DNA of 64,000 nt from Bdellovibrionia bacterium (GTDB taxonomy: Bacteria > Bdellovibrionota > Bdellovibrionia > Bdellovibrionales > JAGQZY01). The notes beneath the pieces are model-generated. The model did not search any database. It saw only the letters and a program-made list of their open reading frames with translations, and had not been told where the DNA came from. The position numbers and the translations under genes were made by a program. Positions 8,579 to 16,567 of this stretch are shown one piece after another; the first letter of the stretch is position 1, and the number at the start of each line of letters is the position of its first letter. The DNA is taken from assembly GCA_030424715.1 (NCBI GenBank), contig JAUHWH010000001.1:310001-374000 (forward strand). The letters run 5' to 3'.

Positions 8579-9975
8579 AGCGCAACGTTTTTATCAATCG
8601 CACTCTCAATTTAAGAAAAATTGCCTATATCGGTTTAGACATGGACCACACCCTGGTTCGATACAACAGTCGCGCTTTTGAAGCCTTGGCCTACGACCAA
8701 ATGTTGCACAAGTTGGTTAACGAAAAAAAATACCCTGCTGAAGTTCTAAAATTAAAGTTTGATTTTGATTCCGTGATTCGGGGCCTTGTCGTGGATTCCG
8801 GCAAAGGGAATTTGCTAAAAGTGAGTCGCCATGGCGCGATTCGAGCGTCCTTGCATGGAACGGAAAAAATCTCATTCCATCAGCAACAGCGCGATTATCA
8901 AGGGACCTATGTTGATCTGGGGTCACCCGATTTTTCAGCCATCGACACAGCCTTTTCTATGTCTGTGGCGGCTCTTTTTGGACAACTTGTGGGTCTCAAG
9001 GACGCAAGCCCGACCCAGTACCCAGACTACGCCCTTCTCCTTGAAGACATCGTGGGCGTTATGGACATGTCCCACCGCGATGACTCATTAAAAAGTATTG
9101 TTCGCAAAAATATGGGGGACTACCTCATTCAAGAACCAGAGGTGGCGAAGGGGCTTGAGCGTTACAAACAACATGGTAAGAAACTTTTTATTCTAACCAA
9201 CTCTGACTTTCACTATACCAAAGCTCTTTTGGATTACGCGATCGACCCTTTTCTTGAACAGCACCGGTCATGGATGGAGTTATTTGACTACACCATCACC
9301 AGCGCACGTAAACCTCGCTTCTTTTTTGACAAACAACATTTTTTAAAGGTCAACCCTGCCGATGGAACCATGACCAACTACGACGCCAAATTGGTTCCGG
9401 GAATCTACCAGGGGGGATGCGCCGATCTTTTAGAAAAAAGCCTCGACGTGGGCGGTGACGATATTTTGTATATTGGGGATCACATTTATGGTGACATCGT
9501 TCGTCTTAAAAAGGATTGCGCCTGGAGAACAGCCCTAGTGGTTGAAGAACTGGGTGACGAAATTGATAAAATGCAAAAAGTAAAACCTTCACAAGACAAA
9601 ATTCGAGAGCTTATGCAAAAGAAAAAACCTCTTGAAGAACAACTTGTGGATCTTGTGACCGAAGAAATTGAAACCGGTGAAAGTCATTCTGACACCATCT
9701 CTGAAATCCAAACAGCAATCAATCAGGTCGATAGTGCCATTGCCCCGTTGATCAAAGAAACCCAAGCAGCCTTTAATCACACCTGGGGCGAGGTCATGAG
9801 GGCCGGGAACGAAGAGAGTTACTTTGCCAATCAAGTGGATCGATTTGCTGATATCTATATGCCAAAACTCGCCGACCTGTTGGCGATTTCTCCTCGCACC
9901 TACTTTCGATCTTTCCGGCGCCCCTTGGCCCATGAACTGGCGCTGTCTTTAATGATTGAAGAACCTCAAGCTTAA
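8575..9975 (+). CDS. HAD-superfamily 5'-nucleotidase (HAD-IG, cN-II-like)
   Basis: A 466-residue protein with the HAD nucleophile motif GLDMDHTLVRYNS (catalytic Asp near residue 22), motif II LTNSDFHYT, and an acidic motif IV GDHIYGDIVRLKK. The order and length match the HAD-IG family related to eukaryotic cytosolic purine 5'-nucleotidase II. The C-terminal part (about 330-420) is strongly helical with many charged residues. The likely reaction is dephosphorylation of nucleoside 5'-monophosphates, and the substrate is not known. It overlaps the rhodanese gene by four bases and its TAA overlaps the convergent downstream stop codon by three bases. Confidence 0.9.
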   Translation: MKRNVFINRTLNLRKIAYIGLDMDHTLVRYNSRAFEALAYDQMLHKLVNEKKYPAEVLKLKFDFDSVIRGLVVDSGKGNLLKVSRHGAIRASLHGTEKISFHQQQRDYQGTYVDLGSPDFSAIDTAFSMSVAALFGQLVGLKDASPTQYPDYALLLEDIVGVMDMSHRDDSLKSIVRKNMGDYLIQEPEVAKGLERYKQHGKKLFILTNSDFHYTKALLDYAIDPFLEQHRSWMELFDYTITSARKPRFFFDKQHFLKVNPADGTMTNYDAKLVPGIYQGGCADLLEKSLDVGGDDILYIGDHIYGDIVRLKKDCAWRTALVVEELGDEIDKMQKVKPSQDKIRELMQKKKPLEEQLVDLVTEEIETGESHSDTISEIQTAINQVDSAIAPLIKETQAAFNHTWGEVMRAGNEESYFANQVDRFADIYMPKLADLLAISPRTYFRSFRRPLAHELALSLMIEEPQA

Positions 9976-10487
9976 TTGTCAGGGCTGTAGTAAAACAAAA
10001 CCGCTCGGTTGTCTTCATAACGGTACATGCTTATCCATGTTTGCTGGGTCTCGCGGTCTTTTTTCTCAAATGCCTTTTGCGCACGCAGAGCGATACAGTA
10101 GTCGCGCAGGTCTCTGCCACAAAAGGCTTTATAGCTTTTTCCATAGAGCGGTAAAACGGTCAGAAAAAAAACCGCTGATGATTCCGAAGTATCCAGTGGG
10201 CTCTGCTCGATCCTGATAGTTTTTGAAAGTTTGGCACTTTGGTTGGCAAAGGCAAGGTAGAACTCTTTTCCCCACGGGTCGTCGCTGAGAATGGCCAGAG
10301 GAGTGAACTGTTGAGCCAAGGGGAATAAGAATTTCGCTAACTTGTCGCCGGCGGCACTGGGATCACTGACCTCGGACCACTTAACCATTTTGCGCTCTTG
10401 CAGATGCACCCCTTGAATGATCACTGAAACCATCACTCCAGTGATAAAGAGGGCCGCAAGAACAATGAGGATGTTGACCTTTTTCAT
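9972..10487 (-). CDS. Small membrane-anchored or secreted protein, unknown function
   Basis: Not recognised. The frame is open from 10565, but ATG 10487 (MKKVNILIVLAALFITGV) gives a clear N-terminal hydrophobic segment, a membrane anchor or uncleaved signal, with about 171 residues. The rest is soluble, with two cysteines in AFCGRDLRDYCIAL that could form a disulfide outside the cytoplasm. It is convergent with the HAD nucleotidase, and the two stop codons share bases at 9972-9975. Only a weak ribosome binding site is seen. No partner is suggested by the neighbours. Confidence 0.7.
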   Translation of the reverse strand: MKKVNILIVLAALFITGVMVSVIIQGVHLQERKMVKWSEVSDPSAAGDKLAKFLFPLAQQFTPLAILSDDPWGKEFYLAFANQSAKLSKTIRIEQSPLDTSESSAVFFLTVLPLYGKSYKAFCGRDLRDYCIALRAQKAFEKKDRETQQTWISMYRYEDNRAVLFYYSPDN

Positions 10488-10600
10488 GGTCAATTCATTG
10501 CCGTAAACCCCATTAAATGCAACTGAGCTCCTTATTATACGCCGCGCATTGAAGCCCCGAGGCAAGGTTCTTACTTTGCCTTAGAACAGAGGACTTGATC

Positions 10601-11329
10601 ATGAGACAGGTACCCGACATTTCTACTTTCCTACTTATTGGTAGTGGGAAACTTGCCAAGCATTTGCAAAGTTATTTCGATGCTCAAGGTATTCCTTTTC
10701 TCTCTTGGAATCGCAGATCCCTCTCAATTCAAGATCTATCAGACAAGATTTCTGCCTGTGGAAAAGTTCTTCTTTGTATCAATGATGATGCCATCGAAGC
10801 TTTCTATTCCGAGTGGCGAAGACCAGACAAGATCTTTGTTCACTTTTCAGGAACCCTGGATGTTCCGGGTCTATTTGGTTTTCATCCTCTTATGAGCTTT
10901 GGCGATATTCCCTACGAGCATACTGTTTATAAAGACATCCACTTTGTGGGCACCCACCCCAGTGAGGACTTTCGTAAGGTTTTTCCAGAGCTGAACAATC
11001 CCTACTCAACCATTCGCTCAAGCGACAAGAGTCTCTATCATAGCCTGTGTGTATTGAGTGGGAACGGGACCACCCTTCTTTGGCAGCTTGTACAAAAAGA
11101 GTTCGAAAAAATAGGACTTCCAGAAGAGGCCCTTTTCCCATACTTGAAACAGATCACAAATAATATTTTGGAAAAGCAAGAAGGCCGATTCTCCGGCCCC
11201 TGGTACAGAAAAGATCTGAAAACCATTCAGCTCAACGAAACAGCTTTGTCGAACTCGCCTTTACAATCTCTTTACTTTGATTTTGAAAAACTCACTTCCC
11301 ACAGGGATCAATCCAATGAAAAGCATTAA
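10601..11329 (+). CDS. Rossmann-fold DUF2520-type protein, candidate ketopantoate reductase
   Basis: A protein of about 242 residues with an N-terminal dinucleotide-binding loop (LLIGSGKLAKHL) and the layout of the Rossmann-like plus DUF2520 family, including HFSGTLDVPG, FGFHPLMSF and a C-terminal helical bundle. It resembles NADP-dependent reductases of the PanE/F420-reductase type. ATG 10601 is preferred over TTG 10595 because AGAGGA lies seven bases upstream. It is the first gene of the pantothenate/CoA operon and overlaps panB by 14 bp. No panE or ilvC is present in the operon, so reduction of ketopantoate is a plausible but unproven role. A non-PanE ketopantoate reductase (PanG, Francisella) is known in a pan operon. 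Homology to it was not tested. Confidence 0.82.
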   Translation: MRQVPDISTFLLIGSGKLAKHLQSYFDAQGIPFLSWNRRSLSIQDLSDKISACGKVLLCINDDAIEAFYSEWRRPDKIFVHFSGTLDVPGLFGFHPLMSFGDIPYEHTVYKDIHFVGTHPSEDFRKVFPELNNPYSTIRSSDKSLYHSLCVLSGNGTTLLWQLVQKEFEKIGLPEEALFPYLKQITNNILEKQEGRFSGPWYRKDLKTIQLNETALSNSPLQSLYFDFEKLTSHRDQSNEKH

Positions 11330-12107
11330 CGAATTCAAAAAATTTAAAGATGCCAACACCAAACTAACTATGGTCACCTGCTACGACCACTGGTCGGCGA
11401 AAATTCTCAGCGACACCAAGATTGACTGTTTGCTTGTCGGAGACAGTGTCTCGATGGTCGTGCACGGCTTTGACAGTACAGTTCATGCCACCACCGCAAT
11501 GATGGCCACACACACCGCAGCGGTGGCGAGAGCCAACACTGGTAAATTAATTGTCACCGATTTACCTTTTTTACAGCATCGGTCGGGTCAAAGACAATTG
11601 ATGAAAACAGTGGACCAACTTATGAAAGCGGGAGCCCACGCCCTCAAGATCGAAGCCGCCCCGGGACAACATCAGGTGGTTCGCGAACTGACGGATTCTG
11701 GCATACCCATGATTGGCCACTTGGGACTCACGCCTCAATATGTCCATCAGTTTGGCGGCTACAAAGTCCAGGGTAAAACCAAAGAAACCCACAGCCTTAT
11801 CTTCGACCACGCTTTAAGGCTACAAGAGGCCGGCTGCCATGCTCTGGTACTAGAATGTGTGCCCAGTCCACTGGCTCTGGAAATCACCCAAGCCGTCTCG
11901 ATCCCAACAATTGGTATTGGAGCTGGGGCCAATGTGGATGGTCAGGTGCTAGTGCTGCACGACCTCCTTGGATTTAATAAAGAGTTTCACCCTCGCTTTG
12001 TTCGAAAGTTCGCCAATGGCAGCCAGTGGATGACTGATGCTCTCGAGCAATTCTCCAATTCGGTCATCGACTTAGACTTCCCGCGCAGCGAAGAGAGTTT
12101 TCTATGA
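11316..12107 (+). CDS. panB: 3-methyl-2-oxobutanoate hydroxymethyltransferase
   Basis: PanB makes ketopantoate from 2-oxoisovalerate and methylene-tetrahydrofolate. Family motifs are visible: MVTCYDHWSAKIL, LLVGDSVSMVVHG, AGAHALKIE, GIPMIGHLGLTPQ and TIGIGAGANVDGQVLV. The ATG at 11316 gives a 263-residue protein starting MKSINEF, which fits the family. The frame is open further upstream to 11277, but that would overlap the previous gene more deeply. The end overlaps panC by four bases (ATGA). Confidence 0.96.
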   Translation: MKSINEFKKFKDANTKLTMVTCYDHWSAKILSDTKIDCLLVGDSVSMVVHGFDSTVHATTAMMATHTAAVARANTGKLIVTDLPFLQHRSGQRQLMKTVDQLMKAGAHALKIEAAPGQHQVVRELTDSGIPMIGHLGLTPQYVHQFGGYKVQGKTKETHSLIFDHALRLQEAGCHALVLECVPSPLALEITQAVSIPTIGIGAGANVDGQVLVLHDLLGFNKEFHPRFVRKFANGSQWMTDALEQFSNSVIDLDFPRSEESFL

Positions 12108-12856
12108 AACAGTATCGTAGCGTCCCAGAACTGCAGGCCGCGAGACAAACCCTTTCTGGGAGTGTCGGCTTTGTTCCAACCATGGGAGGCCTCCACCAAG
12201 GGCACATTTCTTTGATCCAACAGGCTCAAGTAGCGAATGATTATTGTATCGTTAGTCTGTATCTTAACGAAACTCAGTTTGATGACGCCAGTGACTTAAA
12301 AAGTTATCCCGCCCACCTTGACGAAGACCTCAAGATTTTAGACGCCCTTGGCGTCGATCTGGTCTTCCTGCCTTCGTTTCAAGACATCTATCCCGACGAT
12401 TACACCTATAGAGTTTCTGAAACGACCTTCAGTCGCGAGCTCTGTGGCAAGAGTCGTCCGGGACACTTCGATGGCGTGTTGACTGTCGTCCTCAAGCTAT
12501 TGAATTTGACCCGCCCGACCAACGCCTATTTCGGCGAAAAAGATTTTCAACAACTGGAGCTTATTCAGGGAATGGTGGCTAGCTTCTTTTTACCCGTTAA
12601 AATTGTTCCCTGTCCGATCGTCCGTGATGAAGAAGGGCTCGCCCTCAGTTCTCGCAACAGAAAGCTCAACTCGTCAGATCTTTCAAAAGCCCATTTTTTT
12701 GCCAAGGCCTTAAAAGAAGCACAGGGCTTGGATAGCTTACGATCTGCACTCGGGTCTCAGAATATTACTGTGGATTATTTGGTAGAAAAAAATCAACGGC
12801 GTTTTGCTGCCGTTAAAATTGGAAACGTGAGGTTAATTGATAATGTCGCCATCTAA
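12104..12856 (+). CDS. panC: Pantothenate synthetase
   Basis: PanC joins pantoate and beta-alanine with ATP. The HIGH-like nucleotidyltransferase motif is visible in PTMGGLHQGH, followed by the substrate loop SLYLNETQF (usually VNPTQF, so Pro is replaced by Glu), GHFDGVLTVV, FGEKDFQQL and the KMSKS-like LALSSRN. At 250 residues it is about 30 shorter than many family members, with a reduced C-terminal domain. It overlaps panB and the start of coaBC, so it is an operon gene. Confidence 0.95.
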   Translation: MKQYRSVPELQAARQTLSGSVGFVPTMGGLHQGHISLIQQAQVANDYCIVSLYLNETQFDDASDLKSYPAHLDEDLKILDALGVDLVFLPSFQDIYPDDYTYRVSETTFSRELCGKSRPGHFDGVLTVVLKLLNLTRPTNAYFGEKDFQQLELIQGMVASFFLPVKIVPCPIVRDEEGLALSSRNRKLNSSDLSKAHFFAKALKEAQGLDSLRSALGSQNITVDYLVEKNQRRFAAVKIGNVRLIDNVAI

Positions 12857-14084
12857 AATTGTTGTTTGTGTCACCGGCTCTATTGCCGCCTACAAAAGTT
12901 GTGAACTGGTTTCGAAGTTGCGGCAAGGGGGGCATCAAGTCAAAGTCATCATGAGCTCGACGGCTTGTAAATTCGTCGGGCCCGCAAGCCTCCAGTCTCT
13001 GTCTGGTCATCCAGTGGCTATTGACGACTTTTCAGAAACCTCTATGATGTCTCACATTGCGCTGGGACGCTGGTGTGACTCCGCCATCGTCTATCCTGCC
13101 ACGGCCCAGACGATCAACAGTTTCGCCTGCGGCACCGGACATGAGCTGCACCACGCCTTCTTTTTGGCCTATGATTTTACGAAACCTTTTCTTATAGCTC
13201 CTGCCATGAACTCTCGCATGCTTAGTCACCCCGTCACTCAACAATCGTTGATTACTTTAAAAAATATGGGGTGCCAGATCCTGCAAACGGACCATGGAGC
13301 CCTCGCGTGTGGCGAAACGGGAGAGGGTCGCCTGCTCGCCCCGGAAAAGGCGATTATGGAAATAATAAATCAAAGCAGTCCTCGTAATGGTGAGGTGAAG
13401 CGAGTGCTTATCACCGCCGGCGGTACCCGTGAAACCATCGATGGTGTTCGAACCTTGACCAACATGAGCACAGGGAAAACCGGCGCCACCGTGGCCGATT
13501 ACCTACACCGCCAGGGACACCAAGTTTTACTTCTGACAAACGAGCATTCACAAAAACCCTCCACTGATGTCAAAGTCGATACCTATTCTAGCTTTCGAGA
13601 TATCTATAATACTTTGAAGGCCCTATCTCAGGGGCGAAAGTTTGACATGATATTGCACGCGGCCGCCATCAGTGACTACTCAATTGCCGGCATAGAGACT
13701 CCCGAAGGAGAGATAACCCCCGGTCTCAAAAAAATGAGCTCACAGTATGACAATATTTCTATACGGCTCAAAAGGAACGAGAAAATCCTGCCTCGCCTTA
13801 AAGACCTCTTTGGTAGCGACACCACTGTGGTGGGCTTCAAACTCACCTCCACGGAAAGCAAAGAAGAACAAGCCAAGGCCATTTTCAGCTTATTCACCGA
13901 AAAATCGGTGGACTACGTTGTCCACAACGATATGAATGACATTAAAAACGGTATGCGAAAATTTTTGATGACGTCAAGGCAAGGCTCGCAAGAGGAACTC
14001 CCCTCGCTCGAAAACCTCGCCGATTCAATTTCACGAAAACTGGCAACCCTGACAACTGGAGGCGAGCATGATCTTATGTCTTGA
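12843..14084 (+). CDS. coaBC: Bifunctional phosphopantothenoylcysteine decarboxylase / synthetase
   Basis: About 413 residues performing two CoA steps. The N-terminal CoaC half shows the flavin-binding [12 protein letters not shown], the catalytic-His region [10 protein letters not shown], the [11 protein letters not shown] signature and [13 protein letters not shown] with the conserved Cys. The C-terminal CoaB half begins near residue 185 with [16 protein letters not shown] and NMSTGKTG, then [11 protein letters not shown] and [10 protein letters not shown] with the conserved Lys. ATG 12843 is preferred over the in-frame TTG six bases earlier. The start lies inside panC (14 bp overlap) and the end overlaps coaX by 17 bp. 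Confidence 0.95.
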   Translation: MSPSKIVVCVTGSIAAYKSCELVSKLRQGGHQVKVIMSSTACKFVGPASLQSLSGHPVAIDDFSETSMMSHIALGRWCDSAIVYPATAQTINSFACGTGHELHHAFFLAYDFTKPFLIAPAMNSRMLSHPVTQQSLITLKNMGCQILQTDHGALACGETGEGRLLAPEKAIMEIINQSSPRNGEVKRVLITAGGTRETIDGVRTLTNMSTGKTGATVADYLHRQGHQVLLLTNEHSQKPSTDVKVDTYSSFRDIYNTLKALSQGRKFDMILHAAAISDYSIAGIETPEGEITPGLKKMSSQYDNISIRLKRNEKILPRLKDLFGSDTTVVGFKLTSTESKEEQAKAIFSLFTEKSVDYVVHNDMNDIKNGMRKFLMTSRQGSQEELPSLENLADSISRKLATLTTGGEHDLMS

Positions 14085-14847
14085 TGTTGGTAACACCCAA
14101 ATTCACGGTGGCGTTTTTAACGACGACAGTCTTCTTATGCAATTTCGAAAAACTTCCGGCTCCAAAAGCTCGTCTGACGAATACGGACTTTTTTTGCGCT
14201 CTGTTTTACGAGAAAACAATATCGACCCTAGCCAGATCCGCCATATTTCTATCTGCACTGTCGTCCCTGATGTTCTGCACTCTCTCAAAAATGCTTGTCG
14301 TAAGTACTTTAGCAACACTCCATTCGTTTTACAGGCTGGTGTTAAAACCGGCCTCAAGATCAAATATCGCAACCCTCTCGAAGTCGGGGCCGACCGCATC
14401 GCCAACGCTTTAGCGGCCACCCACTTACACCCCGAGAAAAATTTGATCGTGGTTGATTTTGGCACGGCCACCACCCTCTGTGTTGTGAATAGGCAAAAAG
14501 AATACCTCGGAGGGTCAATTCTTCCCGGCATTCGTATGTCAATGCAGGCCTTAGAGAATCAAACCGCTAAATTGCCCAGTGTCGAGATCAAAGAGCCTGA
14601 TTCTATGATCGGACGGTCAACGGTTGAGAGTATCCAGTCGGGGCTTTTTTACGGACAACTTAATATGGTTCGTGGTATGTTTGAGGGCATCCTTGCCGAG
14701 GAAAATTGGCAGGGTCGCGAAGACAAACCTCGGATCATTGGTACCGGAGGCTTTTCGAGTATGTTTGAAAACTCTCACCTCTTTGACGAAATTGTTCCAG
14801 ACCTTGCTCTTAAAGGTCTCTACCTCGCACTTAAAATGAATAAGTAG
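14068..14847 (+). CDS. coaX: Type III pantothenate kinase
   Basis: CoaX phosphorylates pantothenate, the first step from vitamin to CoA. It is a 259-residue ASKHA-fold kinase. The ATP-binding motif [12 protein letters not shown] is at the very start, with [14 protein letters not shown] and [13 protein letters not shown] for substrate binding and GTGGFSSMF near the end. It sits between coaBC and panD, overlapping coaBC by 17 bp. Type III kinases are insensitive to CoA feedback and usually require a monovalent cation, which is family knowledge and not visible here. Confidence 0.95.
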   Translation: MILCLDVGNTQIHGGVFNDDSLLMQFRKTSGSKSSSDEYGLFLRSVLRENNIDPSQIRHISICTVVPDVLHSLKNACRKYFSNTPFVLQAGVKTGLKIKYRNPLEVGADRIANALAATHLHPEKNLIVVDFGTATTLCVVNRQKEYLGGSILPGIRMSMQALENQTAKLPSVEIKEPDSMIGRSTVESIQSGLFYGQLNMVRGMFEGILAEENWQGREDKPRIIGTGGFSSMFENSHLFDEIVPDLALKGLYLALKMNK

Positions 14848-14857
14848 GAGCACCTCT

Positions 14858-15208
14858 ATGTTACGAACTATGATGAAATCTAAAATTCACCGCGCCACCG
14901 TCACCGATGCTGACCTGAGCTATGAAGGCTCCATCACCATTGATGAAAGTCTGATCGAAACGGCTGACCTAATGGTCAACGAGAAAGTCGAAATCTATAA
15001 CTGTAACAATGGGGCTCGATTCTCAACCTATGTCATTCCCGGTGGCAAGGGTGAAATTTGTCTCAACGGAGCTGCCGCGAGACATGTGCAAAAAGGGGAC
15101 ATCGTCATTATCGTTTCCTATGCTCAAATGACCGATGAAGAGGCTCAGAAATTCCAACAAAAAGTCATTCTTGTCGATGGAAAAAATCAGCCCTCGGGAC
15201 GGGGCTGA
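14858..15208 (+). CDS. panD: Aspartate 1-decarboxylase (pyruvoyl enzyme)
   Basis: PanD makes beta-alanine for PanC. The proenzyme is 116 residues. The self-cleavage site Gly24-Ser25 is exactly where expected in SYEGSITID, which yields the pyruvoyl group. Other motifs are [33 protein letters not shown] and [10 protein letters not shown] good ribosome binding site (AGGAG) precedes the ATG ten bases after the coaX stop. It is the last gene of the operon. Its final codons also contain a terminator hairpin reading in the opposite direction. Confidence 0.96.
   Translation: MLRTMMKSKIHRATVTDADLSYEGSITIDESLIETADLMVNEKVEIYNCNNGARFSTYVIPGGKGEICLNGAAARHVQKGDIVIIVSYAQMTDEEAQKFQQKVILVDGKNQPSGRG
15181..15208 (-). 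terminator. Rho-independent terminator for the minus-strand ATP-grasp operon, inside the end of panD
   Basis: On the minus strand TCAGCCC and GGGCTGA form a perfect 7-bp stem with an 8-base loop, followed directly by a run of six T. It lies 10 bp beyond the stop of the minus-strand ATP-grasp gene. The same bases encode the last residues and stop codon of panD on the plus strand, so coding and termination signals share sequence. Confidence 0.75.
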
Positions 15209-15217
15209 CCTGAGAAG

Positions 15218-16567
15218 CTAATAGGCTTCGATTCCCTCAACCCAATTGAAAAAATGAGTGAATGATGTTTTATCTTTTGAGCTCACTGCCTTCCACCTCT
15301 TTAAAAATGCATCAATCAACTCGAGAGTGGCCCCATAGGTTCTATTGTCGAGCGGCACGTGCTCGTGGTACCGCTTAGATTCTACTGCGAGCTTATTAAT
15401 CTCCCTGACCAAAACCGGGATGGCTTCTCCCTCAAAAAACTGTTCTTTGTAGAAGATCAGTTCATTCTTTAAATAGACTTTCATGTTGCCGAGGTCTTCT
15501 CGGAGCATCCTGCGATGGCGATGCCCCTGGAATTGCCACCCGTATTGGCTTTCAAAAAACCTCACATAAGCGCCAAGAATGGATGGCTCGCTGGTGAACC
15601 CAGACCAACTCCCTGGTCGCCCGAAGTTGGAGTTCAATTCAATAATTTTCATTTGGCCCTCTGAGTAGAATACATCGAAAGAAAACGCGCGATGACGGGA
15701 AAACTCTGCTGGCATTTCCCTAAGAAACCTGCTGATAAAATCGTCAACAGCTTTCATCTCTCGAGCTCGACCGTTTCCATACCAACGCGCAACGGTTGCA
15801 TCAGGAACAACATGTCTATCAAAGGTATGAACTCGGTACTCGTTCACTTTTTGAAAAGCCTGCTCTTTAGAAACGTCCAGGGCCGAAAGTCCCACTTTTT
15901 CTTGAATCAGATAACGCTCACCACTCGCCACTTTTGTTTCACCGGCCCAAGCGCTCGTCACCTCCGAAGGAACCGTCCCTTCATTTCGGTGATAAAGCGA
16001 CGATGAGTCATCCAGGAGGCGACGTACCAAAACATCGATTTTAGTGATCATACCTCCCGCAGCAGAGTTCGCCACCAAGAGAGGTTTAATCACAAACCCG
16101 TTGGGAAACTCTTTTTTAAAGACATGCCGTAACCTGGCTTCGTCCCGCAGAACTCGACCGGAACTATCCAGCAAACCCTGTTCTTGCAGAAAGGATTTTA
16201 GCCCCTCGCCCTTCATGTGATAGTCCGAGAAGCGAACACCCAGAGATTTTTTTAGGTATTCCGTGAAGATTAGTTTATCAGCAAGAAGAAGTTCAACCTC
16301 GCCATATCTCACCAGTCCCTCGCCGTAAAGGTAGTTAAAAAAGTCACGGCGGAATGCCGGAAGTCTTGGCCTTCGGTTGTGAAGAGTGACTGGAGCTCCT
16401 CCCTCCGCGATCAAAGCTGACAAACGCTGCACCTGTTCGTTTAAGAACAAGCGAGACGAGCTCGCCAACGGCTTTTCGAAAAAAACAGCAGAACAGAAAG
16501 ACCCAATCCCGTGGGCCGGCACGGTCGCACCCAACAACAATGCAACAATCAACAGACGGCTCCTCAC
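15218..16567 (-). CDS. Exported-looking ATP-grasp ligase-like protein
   Basis: About 449 residues from GTG 16567. That start overlaps the stop of the upstream gene (GTGA) and has GGAAGG upstream. An N-terminal signal-like segment RSRLLIVALLLGATVPAHG ends in AHG. From about residue 75 it resembles the C-terminal half of the neighbouring protein. The ATP-grasp elements seen in both are FP[DN]G[WF]VIK (ATP Lys about 161), a hinge QE (about 222-223), EYRV, and FSFDVF...MKIIELNSN with Mg-binding Asp, Glu and Asn (about 298, 310, 312). ATP-grasp enzymes form amide or thioester bonds through acylphosphates. The substrate is unknown. An exported ATP-dependent ligase is unusual. The signal could instead be a membrane anchor. 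Confidence 0.75.
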   Translation of the reverse strand: MRSRLLIVALLLGATVPAHGIGSFCSAVFFEKPLASSSRLFLNEQVQRLSALIAEGGAPVTLHNRRPRLPAFRRDFFNYLYGEGLVRYGEVELLLADKLIFTEYLKKSLGVRFSDYHMKGEGLKSFLQEQGLLDSSGRVLRDEARLRHVFKKEFPNGFVIKPLLVANSAAGGMITKIDVLVRRLLDDSSSLYHRNEGTVPSEVTSAWAGETKVASGERYLIQEKVGLSALDVSKEQAFQKVNEYRVHTFDRHVVPDATVARWYGNGRAREMKAVDDFISRFLREMPAEFSRHRAFSFDVFYSEGQMKIIELNSNFGRPGSWSGFTSEPSILGAYVRFFESQYGWQFQGHRHRRMLREDLGNMKVYLKNELIFYKEQFFEGEAIPVLVREINKLAVESKRYHEHVPLDNRTYGATLELIDAFLKRWKAVSSKDKTSFTHFFNWVEGIEAY

